Part shown: positions 1 through 8,357 of the stretch, piece by piece
How the letters are laid out: each line of letters opens with the position of its first letter
Numbering within the stretch: the stretch's first letter is position 1
Origin: Rhodobacter sp.
GTDB taxonomy: Bacteria > Pseudomonadota > Alphaproteobacteria > Rhodobacterales > Rhodobacteraceae
Direction of reading: 5' to 3'
DNA length: 64,000 bases
Assembly (NCBI GenBank): GCA_020637515.1
Contig: JACKKG010000001.1
Coordinates: 1,580,501 to 1,644,500 of the forward strand
Notes under the pieces: generated by a model
Told to the model about the DNA's origin: nothing
The model's database searches: none
The model's input: the letters and a program-made list of their open reading frames with translations, nothing else
Program-made: the position numbers and the translations under genes

Positions 1-303
1 GCGACCGGGATAGAGGGTCTCGAGCGTGCCGAACGCTTCGGCGACCACCAGAGGCGCGTGGTTCGGCAGCATGATGCCGCCGGCGCCCACACGGATCGTG
101 CGGGTGGCGCCTGCGACATGGCCGATGACCACGGCGGTGGCGGCGCTGGCGATGCCGGGCATGTTGTGATGTTCCGCCAGCCAGAAGCGGTGATACCCCG
201 CCGCCTCGGCGGCGCGTGCCAGCGCAACGGTGTTGCCCAGGGCGTCGGCCGGGGTGGCGCCCTCGGGGACGGGCGACAGGTCGAGAAGGGAATAGTGATG
301 CAC
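1..303 (-). CDS. LLM-class flavin-dependent oxidoreductase, N-terminal part (truncated by window edge)
   Basis: The first 101 residues of a luciferase-like monooxygenase can be read here; the C-terminus lies outside the window. Residues 30-50 carry the family block with Y-H-R-F-W-L-A-E-H-H-N-M-P, followed by a beta strand ending G-A-G-G-I-M-L-P-N-H-A-P, which in this family lines the FMN pocket. The start is a GTG at 301-303, preceded at good spacing by AGGAG; no in-frame ATG precedes it. The family uses reduced FMN to oxidise small organic substrates, but the substrate cannot be told from this fragment. It resembles the MsnO8/YhbW-type single-component group. Confidence 0.85.
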   Translation of the reverse strand, partial: MHHYSLLDLSPVPEGATPADALGNTVALARAAEAAGYHRFWLAEHHNMPGIASAATAVVIGHVAGATRTIRVGAGGIMLPNHAPLVVAEAFGTLETLYPGR

Positions 304-364
304 GGCAAAGCTCCTTTGACGCGATAGCTAAGCCCTGCCGCCGCCGCTGCCAAGGCGTTGCGGG

Positions 365-1348
365 TCAGGGCAGCAGGTCGGCGCCGTCGCAGGCCATCGG
401 ATCGCCCAGCGCGCAGCCGCGTTCATAGGCGACACGCGCCCGCGCGACGTCGCGCGGCACGCCCCGCCCGCCGGCCAGGATATCGCCCAGCGTGGTGCAG
501 GCGTAGCTGTCCTGCCCGTCGCAACCGATGTCGAACAGCCGCAGCGCCTCGTCCATGTCGGGCGGCAGCCCCAGGCCCGAGCGGTGGGCCTCGGCCAAGT
601 TGGTGCAGCCGACCGGCTCGCCGTGCGCGCAGGCCAGGCGGTAGAGGTCGCGCGCCACGGCCATGTCCTGCGCCACGCCGTCGCCGGTCTGGTGGCGAAA
701 GCCCAGCTGCGCACAGGCCAGGAACTGGCCCGCGTCGCAGGCCCGGCGCAGCAGGGCCGCGGTGTCCTCGGGCGGGGCGCTGCCCCACAATTCCGCCAGT
801 TGCGCCTGCCGCAAACAGGCGTCGGGCCAGCCCGAGCGGCATTGCTGATCCAGCAACGAGAACCCGGCCTGCGGTTCGCCGGGGCCGCCGCGCCCCTCGA
901 TCCGCATCGCGGCAAAGCCGGTGCAGCCCGGGGCGGCCATCCGGTCGGGCCAGGCGTCGCAACCGGCGCGATACTGGTCGCGCGCGCTGCGGTCGCTGGC
1001 CGGCAACCCGGCCAGGCCGTTCTCATAGAGCGACCCCATGATCCCCGCAGCCAGTGCCGGCAGGGCCTGGCCGGCGTCGGTCAGCAGCGTCGCGGCGCGC
1101 GGGTCCTGAGGATCGGCGGCCAGCAGCGCGCGCGCCAGCAGCACCGCCAGAAAGGCGTCCCCCGGGGCCTGTTGCCGGGCGTCCTCGCAGGCGGCGACGG
1201 CCGCGGCCGGGTCGGCGATGCGGTAGGCGCCCGCGCTGCCCTCGATCCGGGGCAGGGCGGGGTATCCGGCCAGACGGTCGCAGGGGGTCTCTTGCGACAG
1301 GGCCGGGGTGGCGAGGGCAAACAGGGCGGCGATCAACAAGACGCGCAT
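365..1348 (-). CDS. Secreted Sel1-repeat (SLR) protein with paired cysteines
   Basis: A 327-residue protein that begins with a signal peptide (M-R-V-L-L-I-A-A-L-F-A-L-A-T-P-A-L-S then Q-E-T), so it is probably periplasmic. The C-terminal half consists of Sel1-like alpha/alpha repeats with G-x-G-V-x-x-D-x-A-x-A elements. The clearest repeats each carry a C-x7-C pair (for example around A-C-D-A-G-Q-F-L-A-C), as in the disulfide-stapled Hcp proteins of Helicobacter. The ATG at 1348 has GGAG upstream. The next gene upstream is a paralogue with the same layout. Sel1 repeats are protein-interaction scaffolds; partner and role are unknown. Confidence 0.85.
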   Translation of the reverse strand: MRVLLIAALFALATPALSQETPCDRLAGYPALPRIEGSAGAYRIADPAAAVAACEDARQQAPGDAFLAVLLARALLAADPQDPRAATLLTDAGQALPALAAGIMGSLYENGLAGLPASDRSARDQYRAGCDAWPDRMAAPGCTGFAAMRIEGRGGPGEPQAGFSLLDQQCRSGWPDACLRQAQLAELWGSAPPEDTAALLRRACDAGQFLACAQLGFRHQTGDGVAQDMAVARDLYRLACAHGEPVGCTNLAEAHRSGLGLPPDMDEALRLFDIGCDGQDSYACTTLGDILAGGRGVPRDVARARVAYERGCALGDPMACDGADLLP

Positions 1349-1406
1349 GGAGTCTCCATCCGGTGACGGGGCCGAGCCTAGCACGACACGGGCGTCTGCC
1401 AAGCCC

Positions 1407-2309
1407 TCAGCGCAGCGCGTCGGCACGCTGGCAGGCATCGCCATCGCCCGAGGCGCAGGCGCGGTCCAGCACGGCGGCGGCACGGGCGGGATCGGCCGGC
1501 ACGCCGGTGCCTGTGCGATAGGCTTCGGCCAGGTTCTCGCATCCCAGCCACAGACCTTGGGCGCAAACCCGTTCGTAGGTCGCGACGGCGGCGGCCCGGT
1601 CCTGCGGCACCCCGTCGCCGGTGGCCTGACGGCTGGCGTAGTTGTTGCACGCCATCGGGTCGCCCGCCGCGCAGGCCTGCCGATAGAGCGCCAGCGCGCG
1701 CGGCAGGTCGCGGCGCACCCGCAGCCCCTGTTCGTATTCGTAGCCCAGCGCCTGGCATCCCCGCGCCAACCCCGCGTCACAGGCGCGTTGCAGCAAGGCG
1801 ATGGCCTGATCGCCCGGTTCGGTGCCGGGGGTTTCCAGGATCAACCGGCCGAGGTTGGCGCAGCCGATCGCCGCAAAGGGCGGCGCTGCGCCGTCGCAGG
1901 CCTGACGAAAAAGCGCCCCGGCCTGCACCGGGTCCACCGGCAGACCGCCCCAGCCGTATTGGTGGAACAGGCCCAGCCAGGTCGCAACGGCCCCGGCGGG
2001 GGCGTTCGCGATGCCCTCGACCAGGGTGCGGGCGCGCGGATCATCGCGATCCGCGGCGATCCGCGCGCGCGACAGTTGCAACCGGAAGAGCGGCTCGGAC
2101 GGATAGCGCGCCACGGCGGTTTCGCACGCGGCAATCGCGGCGGCCGGATCGCGCACCGCAAAGACGGTGGCGATCCCGGGGGCGCGGGGCGCGTAGTCCA
2201 GCCCCGCCAGCCGGTCGCAATCGGTCTGCGGCGCGCCTTGCGCGACCGCCGCCGAACGGGCCAACAGCACCGCCAGGGCCACCAGAACCAGACCAGAGGG
2301 ACGGACCAT
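1407..2309 (-). CDS. Secreted Sel1-repeat (SLR) protein, paralogue of the downstream gene
   Basis: A 300-residue exported protein with a signal peptide (M-V-R-P-S-G-L-V-L-V-A-L-A-V-L-L-A-R-S-A-A-V-A-Q). After the leader comes the same D-C-D-R-L-A-G-L/Y block as in the neighbouring gene, then helical Sel1 repeats. Four repeats show C-x7-C pairs (A-C-D-A-G-L-A-R-G-C, A-C-A-A-G-D-P-M-A-C, V-C-A-Q-G-L-W-L-G-C, A-C-A-S-G-D-G-D-A-C), which suggests one disulfide per repeat. The ATG at 2309 is placed by the signal peptide and a GTGAGG upstream; in-frame upstream sequence does not look like protein. It lies 58 bases from its paralogue and the two were probably made by tandem duplication. Confidence 0.85.
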   Translation of the reverse strand: MVRPSGLVLVALAVLLARSAAVAQGAPQTDCDRLAGLDYAPRAPGIATVFAVRDPAAAIAACETAVARYPSEPLFRLQLSRARIAADRDDPRARTLVEGIANAPAGAVATWLGLFHQYGWGGLPVDPVQAGALFRQACDGAAPPFAAIGCANLGRLILETPGTEPGDQAIALLQRACDAGLARGCQALGYEYEQGLRVRRDLPRALALYRQACAAGDPMACNNYASRQATGDGVPQDRAAAVATYERVCAQGLWLGCENLAEAYRTGTGVPADPARAAAVLDRACASGDGDACQRADALR

Positions 2310-2365
2310 AGCCTCACCAAAGGGTCGGGGCGCCGCGTTACCACCGCGCCCGTTGCCCCCGGATT

Positions 2366-3412
2366 TCAGCACGCCCGCATGAGCATTCCGTAAAGATCGC
2401 GCGGATCGTCCGGGTCGGCGATCATGTCCAGCCGCGGCGCGTCCGGTCCCAACTGATCGGCCAGCCAGCACAGGGCCGAGAAATCCTCGATCGCGAAGCC
2501 GACGCCGTCAAACAAGGTGACGTCGCGGCTGCTCTGCCGGCCGGGCGCGGCCCCGCTCAGCACCTGCCACAGCTCGGTCACGGGGTGGTCGGCGGGCATC
2601 TGCTGGATTTCGCCCTCGATGCGGGTTTGCGGTTCGAATTCGACAAACGTCCGCGCCCGCGCGACGATTGCCGGGGCCAGTTCGGTCTTGCCGGGGCAAT
2701 CGCCGCCGATGGCGTTGATATGCACGCCCGCGCCGATCATGTTGTCGTGCAGAACCGTCGCGTTGCGCTTGTCAGCGGTGCAGGTCGTGACGACCTGGGC
2801 GCCCTCGATGGCGGATTCGGCGCTGGCGCAGGGGATCACCGTCAGCCCGCTGTCCGCCAGGTTGCGCGCGCATTTCGCTGTCGCCGCCGGGTCCAGATCG
2901 TAAAGCCGCACCGTGTCGATGCCGCAAACCGCCTTCAGCGCCAGCGCCTGGAATTCGGCCTGCGCGCCGTTGCCGATCAGCGCCAACACCGACGCGCCGG
3001 GCGTCGCCAGCGCGCGCGTCGCCATCGCCGAGGTGGCGGCCGTGCGCAACGCCGTCAGCAGCGTCATTTCGGCCACCATCAGCGGATAGCCGGTCGCCAC
3101 CTGCGACAGCACGCCAAAGGCGGTGACCGTTTGCAGGCCCGCGCGCGTGTTGGCGGGGTGGCCGTTGACGTATTTGAACGCGTAGCGATCGCCGTCCGAC
3201 GTTGGCATCAACTCGATCACGCCGATCGCCGAATGCGAGGCGACCCGCGCCACCTTGTCGAACCGCGGCCAGCGGCGGAAATCGGTCTCGATCCGGTCGG
3301 TCAGGTCGATCAGCGCGCGCTCCAGCCCGATGCGATGGGTGATCGCCATCATCTCGGCGACCGAGACGAACGGAACCAGCGCCTGCGCCGAGGGTTTCGG
3401 AAAGTCCCGCAT
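2366..3412 (-). CDS. ocd: Ornithine cyclodeaminase
   Basis: This 348-residue protein of the ornithine cyclodeaminase/mu-crystallin family would convert L-ornithine to L-proline and ammonia using bound NAD. Visible family features are the K-Y-V-N-G-H-P substrate-side block near residue 80, the Rossmann segment L-A-L-I-G-N-G-A-Q-A-E-F-Q near 145, and the conserved I-N-A-I-G-G-D-C-P-G-K-T-E-L near 240. The arginase gene upstream ends in TGATG, where its TGA overlaps the ATG used here; a GTG one codon earlier (3415) is the alternative start. The pair gives a two-step arginine to ornithine to proline route, so the two are almost surely co-translated. Confidence 0.92.
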   Translation of the reverse strand: MRDFPKPSAQALVPFVSVAEMMAITHRIGLERALIDLTDRIETDFRRWPRFDKVARVASHSAIGVIELMPTSDGDRYAFKYVNGHPANTRAGLQTVTAFGVLSQVATGYPLMVAEMTLLTALRTAATSAMATRALATPGASVLALIGNGAQAEFQALALKAVCGIDTVRLYDLDPAATAKCARNLADSGLTVIPCASAESAIEGAQVVTTCTADKRNATVLHDNMIGAGVHINAIGGDCPGKTELAPAIVARARTFVEFEPQTRIEGEIQQMPADHPVTELWQVLSGAAPGRQSSRDVTLFDGVGFAIEDFSALCWLADQLGPDAPRLDMIADPDDPRDLYGMLMRAC

Positions 3413-4350
3413 CACGCCTGCCCCCGGTAGCTGCGGGTCGGTCGGTCGAACACCTTGCGGCCCATCAACGAAGCGACCAGATCGACCATCAGATGCGCGG
3501 TGCGCCCGCGCTCGTCCAGGAACGGGTTCAGCTCGACCAGGTCCAACGAACTGACCAGCCCCGAATCGTGCAGCAATTCCATCACCAGATGGGCCTCGCG
3601 GAAGGTCGCGCCACCGGGCACGGTGGTGCCGACCGCGGGGGCGATCATCGGGTCCAGGAAATCCACGTCGAGCGACACATGCAAGAGGCCGTCGGCGGCG
3701 TGAACCCGGTCGAGAAACGCCTTCAGCGGCTTGACCACGCCGTGCTCGTCCAGGACGCGCATGTCATTGATGGCAATCTCGTTTTCCAGAAGCGCGGCGT
3801 GTTCGGCGGCATCGACGCTGCGAATGCCGAACAGGCAGATGTTCTCGGGCGGCACCACGGCGGGGAAAGGCGGGAATTCGGGCATGGACCGGCCGGCAAG
3901 ATAGGCGACGGGCGTGCCGTGCAGATTGCCCGTCTGGGTGGACGCGGTCGTGTGAAAGTCGCTGTGCGCGTCGAGCCACAGAACGAACAGCGGCCGGCCC
4001 TGCGCGCGCGCCGCGGCCGCGACGCCCGCGACCGAGCCCAGCGACAGCGAATGGTCGCCGCCCAGAAAGATCGGCAGACCCCGGCGCGCGGCCTCGGCGC
4101 CGGTCTCGGCCAGGGCGGCGGTCCAGCCCAGCGTCTCGGGCAGGTGATGAACGGCGGGGTTGGGGCAGGTCGCCGGCACCGCCGTCGCGGCCACGTCGCC
4201 CAGGTCGGTGACGCGATGGCCCAGGCTCTCAAGCGCCTGCGCCAGGCCGGCGGTGCGATAGGCGGCCGGGCCCATGAGGCAACCGGGACGACGTTGGCCG
4301 CTGTCAACGGGCGCGCCGATCAGCAAACAGTTGCGGGGGGTCGCGGTCAT
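3412..4350 (-). CDS. rocF: Arginase
   Basis: A 312-residue arginase (ureohydrolase superfamily) that hydrolyses arginine to ornithine and urea with a dinuclear Mn centre. The metal-binding motifs are present: G-G-D-H-S near residue 97, D-A-H-S-D-F-H-T near 127 and S-L-D-V-D-F-L-D-P near 225, and the family E-L-N-P-F-L-D-E follows near the C-terminus. The full length fits the family. The start ATG has AAGGAGG upstream, and that ribosome site lies within a short inverted repeat (GCCTCC/GGAGGC) that could fold. It heads the rocF-ocd unit opposite an Lrp/AsnC regulator. Confidence 0.95.
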   Translation of the reverse strand: MTATPRNCLLIGAPVDSGQRRPGCLMGPAAYRTAGLAQALESLGHRVTDLGDVAATAVPATCPNPAVHHLPETLGWTAALAETGAEAARRGLPIFLGGDHSLSLGSVAGVAAAARAQGRPLFVLWLDAHSDFHTTASTQTGNLHGTPVAYLAGRSMPEFPPFPAVVPPENICLFGIRSVDAAEHAALLENEIAINDMRVLDEHGVVKPLKAFLDRVHAADGLLHVSLDVDFLDPMIAPAVGTTVPGGATFREAHLVMELLHDSGLVSSLDLVELNPFLDERGRTAHLMVDLVASLMGRKVFDRPTRSYRGQA

Positions 4351-4411
4351 GGGGGCCTCCTTGGTTGCGGAGGCTATCGCACGGGGGCGCCAACGGTTTC
4401 ATCCACCGTAT

Positions 4412-4447
4412 TGACCATTCCGGACGCAGGATTGCGCAAAATGGTCA
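4412..4447. promoter_or_regulatory. Inverted repeat between rocF and the Lrp/AsnC gene, candidate operator
   Basis: An 8-bp perfect inverted repeat, TGACCATT (4412-4419) and AATGGTCA (4440-4447), with a 20-base spacer sits in the 155-base divergent gap. Its position between arginase and an Lrp/AsnC-type regulator makes it a candidate binding site for that regulator, which in this family usually senses an amino acid. This is inference from position and symmetry only. Confidence 0.4.
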
Positions 4448-4505
4448 TGCGATCTATACATTTCGATCATGCCCCCCCTCCCAGCCAAAGCGCCCGAGGC
4501 CGCCC

Positions 4506-4940
4506 GTGGATGACACCGACCTGCGTCTGATTGCCTCCCTGAAGCGCGATGGCCGCGCCGGCCTGGGCGAATTGGCGCTGCACCTTGGGATCAGCCGCGC
4601 GACGGTGCGGACCCGGCTGGCGCGGCTGATCCAGACGGGCGAAATCGCGGGGTTCACCATCCTGACCCGCACCGATCTGGTCGAAAGCCCGGTGCGGGCG
4701 CTGATGATGGTGGCGATCGAAGGGCCGGGCACCGACCGGGCGGTGGCGCGGATGCTGGCGCTGGGCGCGGTGCAGGCGGTTCATTCGACCACCGGGCGCT
4801 GGGACGTGATCGTCGATCTGGCGACCGACAGCCTGACCCATCTGGACGAGACCCTGGCCCGGATCCGCAAGCTCGACGGCGTCAGCCAGTCGGAAACCCA
4901 CCTGCTGATGTCCACCCGCCGCGCGACCGCGGCGCGCTGA
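4506..4940 (+). CDS. Lrp/AsnC family transcriptional regulator
   Basis: A 144-residue regulator with the family order: N-terminal helix-turn-helix (D-D-T-D-L-R-L-I-A-S-L then L-G-I-S-R-A-T-V-R-T-R-L) and a C-terminal RAM/effector domain (A-L-M-M-V-A-I-E-G-P-G near residue 77). The start is the GTG at 4506, giving the usual V/M-D-D-T-D N-terminus, with GAGG upstream; the nearer ATGs are out of frame. It is divergent from rocF-ocd and probably controls that arginine/ornithine unit in response to arginine or ornithine, as PutR/ArgR-like members do. The effector is inferred. Confidence 0.88.
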   Translation: MDDTDLRLIASLKRDGRAGLGELALHLGISRATVRTRLARLIQTGEIAGFTILTRTDLVESPVRALMMVAIEGPGTDRAVARMLALGAVQAVHSTTGRWDVIVDLATDSLTHLDETLARIRKLDGVSQSETHLLMSTRRATAAR

Positions 4941-4941
4941 G

Positions 4942-5370
4942 TCACCCTTGCTGGAACAGCCGTTCCAGCACCCGCAGCCCCTCCTCCAGCTTGCGCCGGT
5001 CCTCGGGGCTGAGCGGGGCCAGCATGGCCTCGGTGGCGGCCTCCACCTCGGGGCGGATGCGGTTGAAGGCGCGCCGGCCCTTCAAGGTAAGCGCGGCATG
5101 GGCGACGCGCCGGTCGGCGGCATCGGTGCGCCGGGTGATCCAGCCGCGGGCCTCCAGCTCGGCCAGGGCGCGGCTGACCTTGGTCTTGTGCGCCGGCACG
5201 CGGGTGCACAGCTCGCTCGCGGTCAACGACGGGGCCTCGGCCAGGTTCAGCAGAACGCGCCATTCGGGCCGGGTCAACTCGTGCCGGCGGCGATAGATCG
5301 GCCGCGTGTATTCCGAGGTCAATTCCGCCAACAGGTTCAATCGGTATGGCAGATAATCTTTGAGAAACAT
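4942..5370 (-). CDS. MarR family transcriptional regulator
   Basis: A 142-residue winged-helix regulator. The MarR fold can be followed: an N-terminal dimerisation helix, R-P-E-W-R-V-L-L-N-L-A-E at 46-57, the recognition region A-S-E-L-C-T-R-V-P-A-H-K-T-K-V-S-R-A-L, and the wing with R-R-T-D-A-A-D-R-R-V near 95. It is divergent from the MBL-protein/monooxygenase unit starting at 5463, with a 92-base gap. It probably represses those genes until an aromatic ligand binds, which is the common MarR arrangement in aromatic catabolism. It converges with the Lrp gene with one base between stop codons. Confidence 0.88.
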   Translation of the reverse strand: MFLKDYLPYRLNLLAELTSEYTRPIYRRRHELTRPEWRVLLNLAEAPSLTASELCTRVPAHKTKVSRALAELEARGWITRRTDAADRRVAHAALTLKGRRAFNRIRPEVEAATEAMLAPLSPEDRRKLEEGLRVLERLFQQG

Positions 5371-5462
5371 GGCTTTGAATGTCCCCGTTGATAGTTACAT
5401 TTTCAACTAATACCCTGCCTAAAGATGATTCGCAAAGGCACGAAACAGGAAGTGACACGCGC

Positions 5463-6413
5463 ATGAGCAAGGCTTTCGCGTCGCAAGGCGACATGACGGA
5501 GAAGAGGATCAGTTTCACCGAGGTCGGTGAGGGTCTTTACGCCTTCACGGCCGAGGGGGACCCGAACACGGGCGTGATCATCGGCGACGAGTCGGTGATG
5601 ATCGTCGAGGCTCAGGCGACGCCTCGGCTTGCGCGCAAGGTGATCGACTGCGTGCGTTCGGTGACCGACAAGCCGATCTCGCACGTTGTGTTGACGCATT
5701 ACCACGCGGTGCGGGTGCTGGGGGCCTCGGCGTATGGCGCGCGCGAGATCATCATGTCGAACGTCGCCGCGGCGCAGGTCGAGGAGCGCGGGCAAGAGGA
5801 TTGGGACAGCGAGTTCGGCCGGTTTCCGCGGCTGTTCCAGGGCCACGAGGAGATCCCCGGCCTGACCCGCCCGACGACCACGTTCAGCGAGCAGATGACG
5901 GTCTATCTGGGCAAGCGCCGGGTCGAGATCCTGACGCTGGGCCGGGCGCATACCGCCGGCGACGCGGTGATCTGGGTGCCCGATCAGGAGGTGATGTTCA
6001 CCGGCGACATCGTCGAATACCACTCGGCCTGCTACTGCGGCGACGGGCATTTCCACGACTGGCAAGAGACGCTGGGCAACATCGCGGCGTTCGAACCGCG
6101 GGCGATCGCGCCGGGCCGGGGCGACGCGCTGGTGGGCGAGGCGATGGTCGCCAAGGCGATCGCCAACACGGCGGATTTCGTGCGCTCGACCTACAAGCCG
6201 GTCGAACGGGTGGTGGCGCGCGGCGGCTCGCTGAAGGACGCGTGGGACGCGGTGCGCGCGGCCTGCGACCCCAAGTTCGCGGATTACGCGATCTACGAGC
6301 ACTGCCTGCCGTTCAACGTCGCGCGGGCCTATGACGAGGCCCGCGGCATCGACACCCCCCGCATCTGGACCGCCGAACGCGACCGCCAGATGTGGGCCGA
6401 CCTGCAAGGCTGA
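5463..6413 (+). CDS. MBL-fold metallo-hydrolase with a degenerate metal motif
   Basis: A 316-residue protein of the metallo-beta-lactamase superfamily. The usual H-x-H-x-D-H motif reads H-Y-H-A-V-R here (His79 and His81), so the ligands of the second metal are missing. Later ligands look intact: R-A-H-T-A-G-D (His163) and F-T-G-D-I-V (Asp182), followed by a histidine/cysteine-rich stretch C-Y-C-G-D-G-H-F-H-D. The ATG at 5463 has AGGAAG upstream; an in-frame start at 5379 would add a leader that looks non-coding. It is followed 100 bases on by an FAD monooxygenase, so a hydrolytic role in aromatic breakdown is likely. The substrate is unknown. Confidence 0.82.
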   Translation: MSKAFASQGDMTEKRISFTEVGEGLYAFTAEGDPNTGVIIGDESVMIVEAQATPRLARKVIDCVRSVTDKPISHVVLTHYHAVRVLGASAYGAREIIMSNVAAAQVEERGQEDWDSEFGRFPRLFQGHEEIPGLTRPTTTFSEQMTVYLGKRRVEILTLGRAHTAGDAVIWVPDQEVMFTGDIVEYHSACYCGDGHFHDWQETLGNIAAFEPRAIAPGRGDALVGEAMVAKAIANTADFVRSTYKPVERVVARGGSLKDAWDAVRAACDPKFADYAIYEHCLPFNVARAYDEARGIDTPRIWTAERDRQMWADLQG

Positions 6414-6513
6414 ACCCGGCCCCCACCGGCCGACCCGCAACCCTCCCCCAGACGCGAAACACGCCAAAGGGGGCCACCCGGAGCCCTGGGCTCCGGTTCC
6501 CGGAGGACAAGCC

Positions 6514-8145
6514 ATGAACACGCAGAACAAGATTTTCGAGGTGCCGCTCTACCCCTATGCCAGGGCGGCGGATCAGGACGCGGCCCGGCCCGCGCGCCAT
6601 CAGGTGGTCGTTGTCGGCGCGGGCCCCGTCGGCCTGGGCGCGGCCATCGACCTGGCGCAGCAGGGCGTCGAGGTTGTGGTGCTCGACGACAACGACAAGG
6701 TCAGCTTCGGCTCACGCGCGGTCTGCTACGCCAAGCGCCCGCTCGAGATCCTGGATCGTCTGGGCTGCGGCGTCGAGATGGTGGAAAAGGGCGTCGAATG
6801 GAACCTGGGCAAGGTCTTTTTCGACCAGCGGCAGGTGTACGAATTCAACCTTCTGCCGGAAGACGGGCACAAATTCCCGGCCTTCATCAACCTGCAACAG
6901 TATTATTTCGAGGAATACATGGTGCAGCGCGTCGAGGCGCTGCGCGCGGCCGGCGCCCCGATCGCGCTGCGCGGCAAGAACAAGGTCCAGCGCGTCACCG
7001 ACAAGGGCGACCATGTCGAGATCGAGATCGGCACCCCCGAGGGGGCCTATGTGATCGAAGCCGACTGGCTGATCGCCTGTGACGGCGCGGGCTCGCCGAT
7101 CCGGCAGGCGATGGGGCTGGATTTCGTGGGCGAGGTGTTCCAGGACAACTTCCTGATCGCCGACGTGGTGATGGATGCCGAATTCCCCACGGAACGCTGG
7201 TTCTGGTTCGACCCGCCGTTCAACCGCGGCCAGTCGGCGCTGTTGCACAAGCAGCCCGACAACGTCTGGCGCATCGATTTCCAGATCGGCTGGGACATCG
7301 ACCGCGAGGCCGAGTTGAAGCCCGAGAACATCGACAAGCGCCTGCGCGCGATGCTGGGCGAGGACATCAAATACGAGCTGGAGTGGACCTCGATCTACAC
7401 CTTCCAGTGCCGGCGGATGGAGCAGTTCCACAAGGGCCGCGTGATCTTTGCCGGCGACGCCGCGCACCAGGTCTCGCCTTTTGGCGCGCGCGGGGCGAAT
7501 TCGGGTTTGCAGGACACCGACAACCTGGGCTGGAAACTGAAGCTGATCCTCGACGGCACGGCGCCCGAAAGCCTGCTGGACAGCTACGATGTCGAGCGCA
7601 TCCACGGCGCCAAGGAAAACATCCTGAACTCTACCCGTTCGACCGATTTCATCACGCCGAAATCCGAGACCAGCCGCACCTTCCGCGATGCGGTGCTGGA
7701 CCTGGCCGAAACCCACGATTTCGCGCGGCCTTTCGTCAACTCGGGGCGGCTGTCGGTGCCCTGCACCTATGACGGCTCGCCGCTGAACACGGCGGATGCG
7801 TTGCCGGGCGGGCCGGCGCGCTCGCGGCCCGGGTCGCCCTGTGCCGACCTGCCGCTGGGCGACGGCTTCCTGCTGGACCGGTTGGGCGCGCGCGCCGCGC
7901 CGCGGTTCCAGATCCTGGCGATCGACACCGACGCGCCCGCCGCCTTTGCTGCCCACGGGCTGGATTGCGAGGTGATCGCGCTCTCGACCCGGGGGAACCC
8001 GCTGCTCAAGGACCGCTATCTGGGCGACGCGGCCTCGGCCGTGTATCTGCTGCGCCCCGACCAGCATGTCGCCGCGCGTTGGAGCGCCTGGGATGAAACC
8101 GCCGTCGCCGCCGCCCTGGCGCGCGCCATCGGCAAGGAGAACTGA
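6514..8145 (+). CDS. FAD-dependent aromatic-ring monooxygenase
   Basis: A 543-residue class A flavoprotein hydroxylase of the PHBH/MhpA type. The dinucleotide fold motif V-V-G-A-G-P-V-G-L-G-A-A lies near residues 31-42, the D-G motif (A-C-D-G-A-G-S-P-I-R) near 190, and the FAD-ribityl G-D motif (F-A-G-D-A-A-H-Q-V-S-P-F-G-A-R-G) near 315. The C-terminal thioredoxin-like domain of this family follows. A strong GGAGG lies 7 bases before the ATG at 6514. It would hydroxylate a phenolic ring with NAD(P)H and O2; the exact substrate is not readable. It sits 3 bases before the DUF2783 gene and behind the MBL gene. Confidence 0.88.
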   Translation: MNTQNKIFEVPLYPYARAADQDAARPARHQVVVVGAGPVGLGAAIDLAQQGVEVVVLDDNDKVSFGSRAVCYAKRPLEILDRLGCGVEMVEKGVEWNLGKVFFDQRQVYEFNLLPEDGHKFPAFINLQQYYFEEYMVQRVEALRAAGAPIALRGKNKVQRVTDKGDHVEIEIGTPEGAYVIEADWLIACDGAGSPIRQAMGLDFVGEVFQDNFLIADVVMDAEFPTERWFWFDPPFNRGQSALLHKQPDNVWRIDFQIGWDIDREAELKPENIDKRLRAMLGEDIKYELEWTSIYTFQCRRMEQFHKGRVIFAGDAAHQVSPFGARGANSGLQDTDNLGWKLKLILDGTAPESLLDSYDVERIHGAKENILNSTRSTDFITPKSETSRTFRDAVLDLAETHDFARPFVNSGRLSVPCTYDGSPLNTADALPGGPARSRPGSPCADLPLGDGFLLDRLGARAAPRFQILAIDTDAPAAFAAHGLDCEVIALSTRGNPLLKDRYLGDAASAVYLLRPDQHVAARWSAWDETAVAAALARAIGKEN

Positions 8146-8148
8146 GAC

Positions 8149-8337
8149 ATGGCCAGCCTCAACACCACCCGCAACGCCGACCGGCCCGACGACATGTATC
8201 AGATGCTCATCGACGCGCACGAGGGCAAGACCAAGGCCGAAAGCGACGCCTTCAACGCGCGCCTGATCCTGACTCTGATGAACCATATCGGCGACAGCGA
8301 GGTCATCGCCCAGGCGCTGGCCGTGGCCGAGGGCTGA
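8149..8337 (+). CDS. DUF2783 domain-containing small protein
   Basis: A 62-residue protein starting 3 bases after the monooxygenase stop. It has the DUF2783 pattern: D-D-M-Y-Q-M-L-I-D-A-H-E-G near residues 14-26 and an all-helical C-terminus with L-I-L-T-L-M-N-H-I-G-D. From memory, this family occurs next to FAD hydroxylases of this kind in alphaproteobacteria, so it may be an accessory or stabilising subunit. No enzymatic motif is visible and its biochemical role is unknown to me. Confidence 0.8.
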   Translation: MASLNTTRNADRPDDMYQMLIDAHEGKTKAESDAFNARLILTLMNHIGDSEVIAQALAVAEG

Positions 8338-8357
8338 GCGACCGGGTCGCCGGGGCG

